Source: Gemmatimonadaceae bacterium (GTDB taxonomy: Bacteria > Gemmatimonadota > Gemmatimonadetes > Gemmatimonadales > Gemmatimonadaceae). Taken from it: 64,000 nucleotides of DNA. Under the pieces are notes generated by a model. It did not search any database. It saw only the letters and a list, made by a program, of their open reading frames with translations, and was not told the DNA's origin. This document shows, in pieces, positions 55,469 through 64,000 of this stretch. Position numbers and translations under genes: made by a program. How positions within the stretch are numbered: the stretch's first letter is position 1; every line of letters begins with the position of its first letter. The DNA lies in assembly GCA_025934775.1 (NCBI GenBank), contig JAICWO010000007.1, positions 186,001 to 250,000 of the forward strand, given 5' to 3'.

Positions 55469-56815
55469 TTACAGAGTGCTCGAGAGAAGCTGCGGATGCT
55501 CGCGAATGACCTCGACCAGCCGTTCGATCGTCGGCTGACCGCCCACCAGCTCGGCGAGTGTCGGCGACGCCGTCTCGGCGAACGCGTCGATCGTGAGCCT
55601 GTGATTCGTTGCGAAGTCCGGCGCGAGCGTCACGAAGTACGTGGCGCCCGCCGAATGTGACGCTTTGCGCTGTTTGCTCACCGATTGCTCGCGGAGCGCG
55701 TACTCCACCGCGGCGCCGGCGCGGCGCAGCGCCGTCGCGACGCCAGCGACGAGCCGCCGATCCGCTTCGCTCTCCGACGCCACCCAGAAGTCCGGCTGCG
55801 CGAGCGTAGCGTGCTCTTGAAGATAGCCGCGCTCGCGCAGCAGTTCCGCGAGCACCACGTCGCCCATGCCGAAACCGAGCGCCGGGAGATCCGCGCCGCC
55901 CAGCGCGCCGAGCAGCGTGTCGTAGCGGCCGCCGCCGCAGATCGCGCGCAGCTCGCCTTTCGCGTCGAACAGCTCGAACACGATCCCGGTGTAGTACGCG
56001 AGCCCGCGCACGATCTTGAGATCGAGCGTCACCCAGTCGCCCACACCGAGCGCCTCGAGATATTCGTGATACCGGCGCAGATCGCCGAGCACCGCGCGCA
56101 CGTCGGGATGCTCGCCGTATGCGGACTCGAGTCCGTCGAGCGTCGGCTGCCCCCCGACGACGTTGATGATCTTCGCGACGGCATCGTCGTTCAGCCCGAG
56201 CGTCGCGAGCGCTTCACGTGAGATCTCGAGCGGCCGCCGCTCCCATTTATCGATGATGCCGAAGACAGCCGGCGTCTGCGCGTCGCTCACACCGATCGCC
56301 CGCAAGAGTCCCGTGAGCAGCCGGCGATCCGACACGCGCGCGCGCACGTCCTCGGGCGTGAGCCCGCACTCGCGCATGATCTCGATCGCCACGGCGAGCA
56401 GCTCCGCGTCGGCGGTGACGTCGGGCTCGCCGATGATGTCGACGTTGAGCTGGAAATGCTCGCGGAGGCGGCCGCGCTGCTGGCGCTCGTAGCGAAAGAG
56501 CTGCGGCATCGAGAACCAACGCACCGGCTTGCGGAGCGCGTTGGCTTTCGCCGCCGCCATGCGCGCGAGCGTCGGTGTCATCTCGGGACGGAGCGAGATC
56601 TCGCGACCGCCCTTGTCGGTGAAGTTGTAGAGCTGCCCGACGATCTCGTCGCCGCTCTTCTTCGTGTAGAGCTCGAGCGACTCGAGCGGCGGCCCGTCGT
56701 ACTCCACAAAGGCGAAGCGGCGCGCCACGTCACGCCACACTCCCATGATGTACGCGCGCTCGGCGAACTGTTCGGGATAGAAATCTCGGAAACCGGGAAG
56801 TGCGCCTTGGGCCAT
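55469..56815 (-). CDS. hisS: Histidyl-tRNA synthetase
   Basis: 448 aa class II synthetase. [10 protein letters not shown] at the N terminus, [12 protein letters not shown] (motif 2 region), [28 protein letters not shown] (histidine-binding; the usual GLDYYTG has Asp where this has Ala) and [19 protein letters not shown]-terminal anticodon-binding domain follows, with [13 protein letters not shown]. Gap of 10 nt before proS and 9 nt after folC. Confidence 0.95.
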   Translation of the reverse strand: MAQGALPGFRDFYPEQFAERAYIMGVWRDVARRFAFVEYDGPPLESLELYTKKSGDEIVGQLYNFTDKGGREISLRPEMTPTLARMAAAKANALRKPVRWFSMPQLFRYERQQRGRLREHFQLNVDIIGEPDVTADAELLAVAIEIMRECGLTPEDVRARVSDRRLLTGLLRAIGVSDAQTPAVFGIIDKWERRPLEISREALATLGLNDDAVAKIINVVGGQPTLDGLESAYGEHPDVRAVLGDLRRYHEYLEALGVGDWVTLDLKIVRGLAYYTGIVFELFDAKGELRAICGGGRYDTLLGALGGADLPALGFGMGDVVLAELLRERGYLQEHATLAQPDFWVASESEADRRLVAGVATALRRAGAAVEYALREQSVSKQRKASHSAGATYFVTLAPDFATNHRLTIDAFAETASPTLAELVGGQPTIERLVEVIREHPQLLSSTL

Positions 56816-56824
56816 CCGACAAAA

Positions 56825-58120
56825 TTATCCGGACAGCGGTGACACCTGCAACAGCGACATCGCATCGCCAACAGTGTGAAACGACCCTGTGACGAGCACG
56901 GTGCGCGCTTCGCTGCGCGCGCGATCGAGTGCTGCGGCGAAATCCGGCTCGCGTTCGACGGGAATGCCGAGTGACTGCGCGTACGCCGCGGCTTCGTCGA
57001 GATCCCAGGCGCGGCTGGCCGGCGCGGTGGGCGCCATCGTCACGAAGAATCGAGTCGCGACAGCGCTCAGGATGCGCATCATCGCGCGCCAGTCCTTGTC
57101 GCGAAGCACGCAGAGCACGACCGCGATCGGCGTTGGCGGAGAAACCGCCGTAACCGTTTGCACCAGGACCTCTGCGCCGCCAGGATTGTGAGCGACGTCG
57201 AAGATGAACTGTCCAGTGTGCTGAAAACGACCTGGAATTTGCACTCGCGACAGCGACGCGGCCGCCTCCGTGAGCGTCGTCGCGTACGGGGGGCCGGCCG
57301 CGTCGAGCATCACGAGCGAGAAGGCGAGATTCGCGGCCTGGTGCGCACCGGTGAGCGGTGTCGTAAGGGTTGCGCGGTCGCCTCGCCAACACAGATCGAC
57401 TGTGGTCCCGCCGTCGTGCACCTCGACGCGGTCGATCGTGATCTCGTCGTCGACGACGCGCACCGGCGTTGCGCCCGCGGCGCGCGCCCGATCGGCGAGC
57501 AGATCGCGGATGCACGGCTCACGTTCACCGATCACCGCCGGGCGTTCCGCCTTGAAGATGCCCGCCTTCTCTCCCGCGATCTGCTCGAGGGTGTCGCCGA
57601 GATATTCTGTGTGATCGAGTCCGATCGAGGTCACGCCGGCAACGAGCGGCAGCAGCACGTTCGTCGAATCGAGCCTCCCCCCGAGGCCGGTCTCGATGAT
57701 GGCGACGTCGCAGCGCGCGCGCGCGAAGTAGTCGAACGCCATCGCCGTGGTCGCCTCGAAGAAGCTCGCGCCGATCTCTTCGACGTGCGGCGTGTACTTC
57801 GCGACGAAGTCGGCGACGTCCCCGGCGGGAATCGGCATGCCCGCGACGATCATCCGCTCGCGAAAATCGACCAGGTGCGGCGACGTGTAGGTCGCGACGC
57901 GCAGGCTGCGCGCCGCCAGCAGCGCGGACATCGTCGCCACGCTGCTCCCTTTCCCGTTCGTGCCCGCCACGTGCAGCGACGGATACGCACGATGCGGATT
58001 TCCGAGATCCTCGAGCAGCGCGATCGTGCGCTCGAGACCGAACTTGAATCCGCCGGTGGTGCGCGCGAACAGGTAGTCGAGCGCGTCCCGATAATTGGCC
58101 AGCGCCGCGGCGTTCATCAC
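56825..58120 (-). CDS. folC: Folylpolyglutamate/dihydrofolate synthase
   Basis: 431 aa Mur-ligase-type enzyme. P-loop HVAGTNGKGSSVA, YTSPHLVDFRERM, ETGLGGRLDSTN, SIGLDHTEYLGDTLEQIA with EKAGIFK, and the C-terminal FDVAHNPGG. It adds glutamate to folates, and in many bacteria also makes dihydrofolate. It lies 25 nt after accD. Confidence 0.95.
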   Translation of the reverse strand: MMNAAALANYRDALDYLFARTTGGFKFGLERTIALLEDLGNPHRAYPSLHVAGTNGKGSSVATMSALLAARSLRVATYTSPHLVDFRERMIVAGMPIPAGDVADFVAKYTPHVEEIGASFFEATTAMAFDYFARARCDVAIIETGLGGRLDSTNVLLPLVAGVTSIGLDHTEYLGDTLEQIAGEKAGIFKAERPAVIGEREPCIRDLLADRARAAGATPVRVVDDEITIDRVEVHDGGTTVDLCWRGDRATLTTPLTGAHQAANLAFSLVMLDAAGPPYATTLTEAAASLSRVQIPGRFQHTGQFIFDVAHNPGGAEVLVQTVTAVSPPTPIAVVLCVLRDKDWRAMMRILSAVATRFFVTMAPTAPASRAWDLDEAAAYAQSLGIPVEREPDFAAALDRARSEARTVLVTGSFHTVGDAMSLLQVSPLSG

Positions 58121-58145
58121 ATCGTCGAGCGGTGCCGCTCGGCGC

Positions 58146-59012
58146 TTAGGACGCCGCCCACCCCGTTGCGGCGGGGCGGCCCGACATGTGGCGAAGGAGC
58201 TGGCTCACCGTACGCTTGAGATTGCGGCGATGCACGACGGAGTCGAGCATTCCATGGTCGAGCAGGAATTCAGAAGTCTGAAATCCCTCTGGCAGATCCT
58301 GGCCGAGCGTCTGCTTGATCACGCGCGGTCCGGCGAAGCCGATCACCGCGCCCGGCTCCGCGATGATCGCGTCGCCGAGCATCGCGTAGCTCGCGCTCAC
58401 ACCGCCGGTGGTGGGGTTGGTGAGAATGGAGATGTACGGAATGCGCCGTTCGGCGAGCTGCGCGAGCACCGCCGACACCTTGCCCATCTGCATGAGCGAC
58501 AGCACGCCTTCCTGCATGCGCGCGCCGCCCGAGGCGGAGACGACGATGAGCGGATACTTCCGCTCGAGCGACCGCACGCCGAGGCGCGCGATCTTCTCGC
58601 CGACGACCGAACCCATGGAGCCGCCCATGAAGGCGAAGTCCATCACGCCGATGTTGACGGGGAGCGAATCGAGCATCCCGGTGCACGCGAGGAGCGCGTC
58701 GGTGTCGCCGGCGTTGGTGATCGCCTTCTTGAGGCGGGCGGGATAATCCGGAAAGCCGAGCGGATCGGTAGAGCGCAGCTCGACCTCGAGCTCCTCCATG
58801 GAGCCGTCATCGAGCATGAGATTGCAATAGTCCGCGGCCCGAATGCGCCGATGATAGTCGCAATTGGGACATACGTTGAGGTTCCGCTCGAACTTCTCGC
58901 GGATATCGGTATGCCCGCACGCCTCGCATTTCTCCCAGACGTCTGCCGGGATCTCGAGGCGTTCACGACGCGGTTGCCGAGCCTTTTTCTCGGATTTTTT
59001 CCACCATGCCAT
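58146..59012 (-). CDS. accD: Acetyl-CoA carboxylase carboxyltransferase subunit beta
   Basis: 288 aa. A four-Cys zinc ribbon (CEACGHTDI, CPNCDYH) precedes the crotonase-like carboxyltransferase domain with ASGGARMQEG, LSLMQMGKVSA, NPTTGGVSASYAMLGD and GFAGPRVIKQTLG. With AccA it moves carbon dioxide from carboxybiotin to acetyl-CoA, giving malonyl-CoA, which is also the extender for the PKS domains. No Shine-Dalgarno is visible before the ATG. It heads an operon of eight genes through DUF3667. Confidence 0.96.
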   Translation of the reverse strand: MAWWKKSEKKARQPRRERLEIPADVWEKCEACGHTDIREKFERNLNVCPNCDYHRRIRAADYCNLMLDDGSMEELEVELRSTDPLGFPDYPARLKKAITNAGDTDALLACTGMLDSLPVNIGVMDFAFMGGSMGSVVGEKIARLGVRSLERKYPLIVVSASGGARMQEGVLSLMQMGKVSAVLAQLAERRIPYISILTNPTTGGVSASYAMLGDAIIAEPGAVIGFAGPRVIKQTLGQDLPEGFQTSEFLLDHGMLDSVVHRRNLKRTVSQLLRHMSGRPAATGWAAS

Positions 59013-59089
59013 GGGAGGAATTTGGCGGAGCCAGGGAGTTCAGGCTAGGGCTTGCTTTCTGTAACGCGGTGAGGGGCCTGGGGTTGCGG

Positions 59090-59127
59090 TCGCTGTAGGG
59101 TCGCTCGCTGCGCTCGCTGTAGGGTCG
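59090..59127. repeat. Short direct repeat TCGCTGTAGGGTCG in the rodA-accD gap
   Basis: Two copies (59090-59103 and 59114-59127) are separated by CTCGCTGCGC. They lie in the 127-nt gap between rodA and accD, where I see no clear promoter or terminator. It may be an intergenic repeat of this genome. Confidence 0.5.
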
Positions 59128-59139
59128 TGCGCGCACAAC

Positions 59140-60399
59140 TCACACCTTCAGCATCGCCGACTGCCCGCCGCGTCCCTCGCTCGAGATCCTCGCCAGCACG
59201 CCCACTGACAGCCAGCACGCGAGCATGAACGATCCGCCGTAGCTGAAGAACGGCAGCGGGATGCCCGTGATCGGCATCAGGTTCAGCGTCATGCCAACGT
59301 TCTCGAGCACGTGCGTGAACCAGCTCGCCAGCAGTCCAAACGCGACCAGGCTGCTGAACGAATCGTTCGCGCGCTCCGAGATGCGGATCACGCGCAGAAA
59401 GAGAAAGAGAAAGAGCGTCAGCGCCACCGTCACGCCGATGAAGCCCAGCTCCTCGCCGACGACGGCGAAGATGAAGTCAGTGTACTGCTCGGGGAGGTAC
59501 GCGAGGCGCTTTTGCGGCCCCTGCAAGTAGCCGCGGCCGAACCATCCGCCCGAGCCGATGGCGATCTTCGACTGGATCACGTGATAGCCGCTGCCTCGCG
59601 GATCGACCGACGGATCGAGGAACACCTTGAGCCGGTTCTGCCGATACGGCTTCATGTGCTCCCAGAGCAGCGGGCCGACGATGCCCATCATCACGTTCGC
59701 GACGATGATGAACACCGCTTCGCCGATGAACGGCTTGTACCACACGATCAGCGCGAGCAGGAGCAGGAACCACGCGCCCCAGATGCGCGCGTCGAAGCCC
59801 AGAATAAGACTGATCACCGGGCTCGCGAGGAGCAGCAGGAGCTGCCACTCCACACCAGCCCAGAAGAGCATCGCGAAGAAGATTCCCACGAACACGATCG
59901 AGGTGCCGAGGTCGCCCTGCGCCATGATCAGGAGCAGCGGCAGCCCCGCGACGAGCATCGGCTTCCAGAGCTCGAGCATCGACTTCGGCGCGACGCGATT
60001 CTGACCGAGCACGCGCGCGAGCATCAGCACGACCGTGAGCTTCGCCAACTCCGCCGGCTGACCGAGGCGATGGCCGCCGATCGTGAGCCACCCCGACGTA
60101 TTCGACGCCGTGCCGGCGCCCGAACCAAATCCAATCAACAGCGCGACGAGCAGAACGATCGTGAGGACATACACGGGCACCGTGAGCCACTCGATCAGGC
60201 GCACCGACGCGCGCGACACGACAAAGGCGCCGATGACGCCGACCACGGACCACGCGATCTGCATCTTCCACATGCCGTTCGCCGGCGTGCGGACGTCGGT
60301 CTGTCCAGCCGAGAATACCATGGCGAGGCCGTAGAGCGTCAACAGCGCCGCCGCGATGAGGAGCGGAATGTCGATGTTGATCCGTCGCGTAGCCGCCAT
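59140..60399 (-). CDS. rodA: Rod-shape SEDS glycosyltransferase
   Basis: 419 aa with about ten membrane helices. SEDS family marks: the QPAELAKL stretch, the QGDLGTSIVF motif, the extracellular loop with FLDPSVDPRGSGYHVIQSKIA, and FIFAVVGEELGF then FFSYGGS near the C terminus. It polymerises peptidoglycan with the PBP2 encoded just before it; its ATG shares a base with the mrdA stop (TGATG). Confidence 0.95.
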   Translation of the reverse strand: MAATRRINIDIPLLIAAALLTLYGLAMVFSAGQTDVRTPANGMWKMQIAWSVVGVIGAFVVSRASVRLIEWLTVPVYVLTIVLLVALLIGFGSGAGTASNTSGWLTIGGHRLGQPAELAKLTVVLMLARVLGQNRVAPKSMLELWKPMLVAGLPLLLIMAQGDLGTSIVFVGIFFAMLFWAGVEWQLLLLLASPVISLILGFDARIWGAWFLLLLALIVWYKPFIGEAVFIIVANVMMGIVGPLLWEHMKPYRQNRLKVFLDPSVDPRGSGYHVIQSKIAIGSGGWFGRGYLQGPQKRLAYLPEQYTDFIFAVVGEELGFIGVTVALTLFLFLFLRVIRISERANDSFSSLVAFGLLASWFTHVLENVGMTLNLMPITGIPLPFFSYGGSFMLACWLSVGVLARISSEGRGGQSAMLKV

Positions 60400-62189
60400 C
60401 AGCCCGTGTTCTCGACCTGGTTCGTGATCGGCACGTGGAGGTAGTGCGCCATGATCTTGGTCGCGAACGTCGCCGACGTGGCGCCCTCGAACGTGACGTT
60501 CGGCACCATCACCACGACGACGATCTTGGGATCATTGGCCGGCGCCATGCCCGCGAACCACGCGTAATAGAGCGGCTTGCCGTTCTTGTCGTAGCGCATC
60601 GTCTGCGCGGTGCCGGTCTTGCCGGCGACGGTCACGCCCTTGATCGCCGCACCGGCGGCGGTGCCGCCCGCCGCGACGACGCCCATCATCGCCTGGCGGA
60701 GCGCCGCCAGCTCGTCCGGCGCGAGCCGGATGGCCGCCGTCCGCTCCGGCTTCCCGCGCTTGATCATCGGCGTGGGCTCGCTGCCGTCGGTCGCGAGGGC
60801 GCTGTAGAATCGCGCCATGTTGATGACGGTCTGCGAGTTCTCCCCCTGGCCGATCGCCAGATTCAGCTCCGTCGAACCGGCCGTCCAGCCGCGCGGGCCG
60901 TACTTCTGATTGAAGTAGTCGATGGTGGACGGGAAGATGGGCTTGTTCTCTTCCGGCAAGTCGATACCACTTCTCTTATCAAACCCCAATGACACGCCGC
61001 CGGCGACGAGCCGGCTGAGCGTGATCTTCTGGCCCAACTGATAGAAGTAGACGTCACACGACTGCTCGATCGCTCCAGCGAGGTTCAGGCTCCCGTGGCC
61101 GTCTTTTTTCCAGCAGTGCCAGACCCGATTACCAAAGTAGTAAAATCCGGTGCACGGCTCCGGCATGCGCGAGTCCATCGTGATCAGGCTGTCCTCGAGG
61201 CCGATCACCGCCGTCGCAAGCTTGAACGTGGACCCGGGCGGCTGCTCCGCCTGGAGCGCCTTGTTGTAGAGCGGCTGGCGCGGATCGGTGCGAAGCGAGT
61301 CATAGTAGGCCTGCGACACGCCACCCACGAACCGGTTCGGGTCAATCGACGGGGAGCTGTAGAGCGCCAACACCTCGCCCGTCTGCGGCACCATCGCGAC
61401 CACGGCGCCGGAGAGTGTGTCGCCAAAGAGCGAATTGATGTACTCCTGCAGATCGAGATCGATGTTCGTGTACAGCGGCGGTCCTTCCGCGGGCGTGATC
61501 GCCTCGCGCACGCGGCCGTTCCGGACCACGCGATTGTGAGCGTCCACTTCGACGAACTGCACGCCTTCGCGGCCGCGGAGCTCCTTCTCGTACTCCTTCT
61601 CCAATCCTTGTTTGCCGACGAACTGACCCGGCTTGTAGCCGTCCGACGCCATCTTCGCGAGCTCGGCTTCATTGATCTCGCTGATGTACCCGGAGAACGC
61701 GCCCACCGCTTCCCCGTCGGGATAGATCCGTTTCGGCGCCGACTGGATGATGAGACTCGGAAAATCCATGTGGTGCTCTTCGAGCACCGACACCACGTCG
61801 AACGATGCGTCCGGGATGATCACCGTGGGCCGCGTGTGGTCGCGACGGAAGCGCTTGATCGCATCCTGCAGGTCGTGATCGGTGAGCTGGATCGTGCCGC
61901 GCAGACGCGTGAGCGTGGCGCGGAGCGAGTCCTCGCGCTGCACGAGCAGCGCGACCGAGTAGCCGACGACGTTCTCCGCGATCGGCTTGTTGTTGCGATC
62001 GAGAATCTTGCCGCGCGGCGCCGGCGTCGGAATCTGCCGGAGGTGGTTCTCCTCGGATTGGAGCAGCGCGTCCTGGTTGTGCACCACCTGCGCGCGGAAG
62101 AACGCGCTGAGCAGAAAGAGCAGCACGCCGCAGCACAACAGGCTGGCGGCCCGTCCACGACGGACGATGTCGTTCGGATGAAAGCTCAC
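60399..62189 (-). CDS. mrdA: Penicillin-binding protein 2, elongation transpeptidase
   Basis: 596 aa. One N-terminal membrane helix (residues 14-33), the PBP dimerisation region (TPAPRGKILDRNNKPIAENV), then the transpeptidase with PPGSTFKLATA (active Ser), the SCD motif in IEQSCDVYFYQLG, and KTGTAQT. It cross-links lateral wall peptidoglycan with RodA. The start is GTG, overlapping the mreD stop as GTGA. A run of AT-ending codons encodes LGFDKRSGIDL near 60955-60995. Confidence 0.95.
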   Translation of the reverse strand: MSFHPNDIVRRGRAASLLCCGVLLFLLSAFFRAQVVHNQDALLQSEENHLRQIPTPAPRGKILDRNNKPIAENVVGYSVALLVQREDSLRATLTRLRGTIQLTDHDLQDAIKRFRRDHTRPTVIIPDASFDVVSVLEEHHMDFPSLIIQSAPKRIYPDGEAVGAFSGYISEINEAELAKMASDGYKPGQFVGKQGLEKEYEKELRGREGVQFVEVDAHNRVVRNGRVREAITPAEGPPLYTNIDLDLQEYINSLFGDTLSGAVVAMVPQTGEVLALYSSPSIDPNRFVGGVSQAYYDSLRTDPRQPLYNKALQAEQPPGSTFKLATAVIGLEDSLITMDSRMPEPCTGFYYFGNRVWHCWKKDGHGSLNLAGAIEQSCDVYFYQLGQKITLSRLVAGGVSLGFDKRSGIDLPEENKPIFPSTIDYFNQKYGPRGWTAGSTELNLAIGQGENSQTVINMARFYSALATDGSEPTPMIKRGKPERTAAIRLAPDELAALRQAMMGVVAAGGTAAGAAIKGVTVAGKTGTAQTMRYDKNGKPLYYAWFAGMAPANDPKIVVVVMVPNVTFEGATSATFATKIMAHYLHVPITNQVENTG

Positions 62190-62674
62190 GCCGTTCGCAC
62201 TTCCATCAGCGGTCTCAGAAGCGACAACGCGATCACGCCGGCCACCGCCGTCACCGCTGCGGAGAGCGGAGACCAGACGAAGAGCTGCATCGCGAGCTCA
62301 GCCCCGCCCGTCCGATGTCCGACGAGCAGGAAGATCAGATCGAACACCCACTTGGCCACGAACAGGAAAAAGCCGTTCAACACGAGATTGTCCGCGAAGA
62401 ACACTGCCTTCAACCATGATGCCGCGAAGCCGACGATCGACATGGCGAGCGCGGCCGCGCCGAATCCGCTCACGGCGAGCGAGTCCGCCACGAGGCCGAG
62501 GAGAAAGCCGTAGACCGCGGCGGCCCCTGGCCGCAGCCGCACGGAGCCGAACAGGAGCGCCACGATCAGAAAGTCGATCGATGCGCGCCAACCGAGCAGC
62601 GGCCGCAGCGAATAGTGCAACACGATCAGGATCGCGCAGACGATGATCGTTCGCGCGGCGCTGGTCCAGTTCAT
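62186..62674 (-). CDS. mreD: Rod-shape protein MreD
   Basis: 162 aa, five predicted membrane helices. MreD pattern: LRPGAAAVYGFLLGLVADSL then further apolar helices. It links MreC to the RodA-PBP2 complex. ATGA overlap with mreC and GTGA overlap with mrdA. Confidence 0.88.
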   Translation of the reverse strand: MNWTSAARTIIVCAILIVLHYSLRPLLGWRASIDFLIVALLFGSVRLRPGAAAVYGFLLGLVADSLAVSGFGAAALAMSIVGFAASWLKAVFFADNLVLNGFFLFVAKWVFDLIFLLVGHRTGGAELAMQLFVWSPLSAAVTAVAGVIALSLLRPLMEVRTA

Positions 62675-63873
62675 TGGCGAGACGTTCGAGTGGTATCAGG
62701 GCGAGTCGTATCGCGACGAATGTGCAGCGTGTCGCGATGAGGCACGGGTCTCGGGACGGTGGGAACGAGCCCGGGCCGCCGCACACTGTCACGCACGCCC
62801 GGTGCCGCCGCGCCCGGCGCCCCTGCGCCCTGCGCCGCCGCCTGCGCGCGGGCCGCGCTGTCCGCCGCCATTGGCGGCGCGCCCAGCGACCGGCGCACCG
62901 AATCGATCGTGGCGCGGCGCACCGAGTCGAGCGCCGCCTGCCGCGCTTCGGCCTCGAGACGCGCCGCCTCGCGCTGAATCGAATCACCGGCCGCCGCGAT
63001 CCGCTTGCTCGCCGAATCCGCGTTCACCGCCGCGCCCCACACGTTCCCGGTCCCCTGCGTGACGCGCTGCGCGGTGAGCACCAGCACCGAGGTCACGCGC
63101 GACGGGAGCACCGCCGGCCGAATGAGATACGTGCGCGTCCACACCTCGCTCGTCTTGATCTCCTGCACCACCGTGCCAATCGCGATGCCGCGCGGGAACG
63201 TGCCGCCAAGTCCCGAGGTGTAGATCATCGACCCCGGCTTGAGCGTGACGCGCGTGGGAATGCCGTGCAGCTCGAGCATGTACGCGTCGCCGCCGCCGGA
63301 GCGCCCCGCGTGCGGGTACACGATGCCAAACGTCGCGCCGTCGGCCGTCACCGCGCTCGCGCGGAAATCCGCGTCGGTGTAGAGAATCGCGATGCTGATC
63401 GACGGATCGGCTTTGCGAATCGTGCCCACGAGCCCTTCGGGCGCGACCACGGGATCGTACGGCTGGATGCCGGCGCTGCTGCCCGCGGTCAGCGTCATCG
63501 ACGTGACGACGTCGCCGGTCGGCACCGCGCTGTTCAGCGCCTCCGCCGGCACGAAGCCCCATTCGAGGCGAGACCCTAGCCCCAGCAGCTTGCGCAGTTG
63601 GTCGTTCTCGGTCTCGAGCGCGGGCACTCTGGTGGCGCGCATCGCGAGCGAATCGGTGAGAATCTGCCGCCGCTGGCTCGAGACCCAGGCGGTCCGCCAC
63701 CGCTCGGCGCCCTGCTCGAGCGCGACGAGCGGCGCGACGATGGTCCGGCGAAGCGCGCTCGCGATCGGCTCGCGATTGGCGTCCGGTAGCGCGACCGCGA
63801 TCAGTGACAAGACGACGCAGCCGGCCAGGAGGCCGGCATCGACGCGACTTCCAAGACGTGCCGCGGTTGCCAC
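62671..63873 (-). CDS. mreC: Rod-shape protein MreC with long low-complexity tail
   Basis: 400 aa against about 270-350 in most species. One membrane helix near residues 13-30, a coiled coil (LETENDQLRKLLGLG), and the beta-barrel core with NSAVPTGDVVTSMTL and GLVGTIRKADPSISIAILYTD. From about 275 the chain becomes Ala/Arg-rich with three DSVRR repeats and ends in RRDTTRPDTTRTSRQ. The core should scaffold the elongasome; the tail's role is unknown. GTG start, 15 nt after the mreB stop. Confidence 0.92.
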   Translation of the reverse strand: MATAARLGSRVDAGLLAGCVVLSLIAVALPDANREPIASALRRTIVAPLVALEQGAERWRTAWVSSQRRQILTDSLAMRATRVPALETENDQLRKLLGLGSRLEWGFVPAEALNSAVPTGDVVTSMTLTAGSSAGIQPYDPVVAPEGLVGTIRKADPSISIAILYTDADFRASAVTADGATFGIVYPHAGRSGGGDAYMLELHGIPTRVTLKPGSMIYTSGLGGTFPRGIAIGTVVQEIKTSEVWTRTYLIRPAVLPSRVTSVLVLTAQRVTQGTGNVWGAAVNADSASKRIAAAGDSIQREAARLEAEARQAALDSVRRATIDSVRRSLGAPPMAADSAARAQAAAQGAGAPGAAAPGVRDSVRRPGLVPTVPRPVPHRDTLHIRRDTTRPDTTRTSRQ

Positions 63874-63888
63874 GATGCCTTCGTTACC

Positions 63889-64000
63889 TCACGCGCTGAG
63901 GACGGACCAGTATTTCTCCTCGTCGTCGAGAATGCGCCCCGTGCCGCGCACCACACAGGTCAGCGGATCTTCGTCGACGTGAATCGGCAGGCTCGTCTCC
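63889..64000 (-). CDS. mreB: Rod-shape protein MreB, C-terminal end only
   Basis: The last 36 residues, in frame to the window edge: LPIHVDEDPLTCVVRGTGR and the tail ILDDEEKYWSVLSA. P-hydrophobic-HV-x-DPL-x-CVVRGTG is the MreB C-terminal signature. It is the bacterial actin that guides elongation. The rest lies outside the window; it heads the mreBCD-mrdA-rodA run. Confidence 0.85.
   Translation of the reverse strand, partial: ETSLPIHVDEDPLTCVVRGTGRILDDEEKYWSVLSA

Noticed and set aside
1-64000. CRISPR arrays, transposases, attachment sites, tRNA or rRNA genes
   Set aside because: No spaced repeat array, transposase motif, tRNA-like cloverleaf other than the tmRNA, or rRNA-like sequence was found.

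Overview
The window is high-GC DNA, roughly two-thirds G+C by eye, from a diderm bacterium. A Gemmatimonadota-like organism fits best. The evidence is an mreBCD-mrdA-rodA rod-shape cluster, Arg/Ser/Thr-rich tails in envelope proteins, a DUF481-like outer-membrane barrel, and an mRNA set with almost no intergenic space. This placement is inference; there is no rRNA to test it.

Region 1 (about 0.9-38.6 kb, minus strand) is one large hybrid PKS/NRPS operon. In transcription order it encodes an MbtH-like protein, an Sfp-type phosphopantetheinyl transferase, a small P-loop kinase, a free-standing A-PCP-TE protein, a JmjC/cupin-type Fe(II)/2-oxoglutarate oxygenase, FAAL-ACP-KS-ACP with no AT domain, KS-AT-ACP-aminotransferase-C-A-PCP-C-A-PCP-E, C-A-PCP-C-A-PCP-E, and C-A-PCP-C-A-MT-PCP-TE. 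Every junction is an overlap or a gap of at most 17 nt. The logic is that of a beta-amino fatty acyl lipopeptide, as in the iturin/mycosubtilin and puwainaphycin type. A fatty acid is activated as acyl-AMP, extended with malonate and aminated at the beta carbon. Six amino acids follow, which by by-eye codes read X - D-Thr - X - D-Asn - Val - N-methylated X, and a thioesterase releases the product. Both E domains fall directly before proteins whose first C domain looks like the DCL type, so the gene order is colinear. A truncated phosphotransferase gene runs into the 3' end of the operon from the left edge.

Region 2 (38.6-43.1 kb, plus strand) diverges from the cluster. It holds a SyrD/PvdE-type cyclic-peptide ABC exporter, overlapped by an SPFH/prohibitin-like membrane protein and followed by a small membrane protein, a DUF697-like protein and an outer-membrane barrel protein, ending at a clear terminator. 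This is the likely export and envelope operon for the lipopeptide.

Region 3 (43.1-45.6 kb) has two more DUF697-like genes, a type II thioesterase that probably edits the NRPS line, and a tmRNA gene that shares a bidirectional terminator with the thioesterase.

Region 4 (45.6-64 kb) is housekeeping. It has a GAF-GGDEF diguanylate cyclase, larB, dusB, ptsN and a DUF3667 protein, then a long minus-strand operon accD-folC-hisS-proS-lysA-phosphoesterase-guaA-DUF3667, then mreB(partial)-mreC-mreD-mrdA-rodA. The clearest promoters share TTGA(C/T)A or a near match, a 17-nt spacer, and TA(A/G)(C/G)TT. One of them places dusB on an apparently leaderless transcript. I saw no insertion sequence, CRISPR array, tRNA or rRNA gene.
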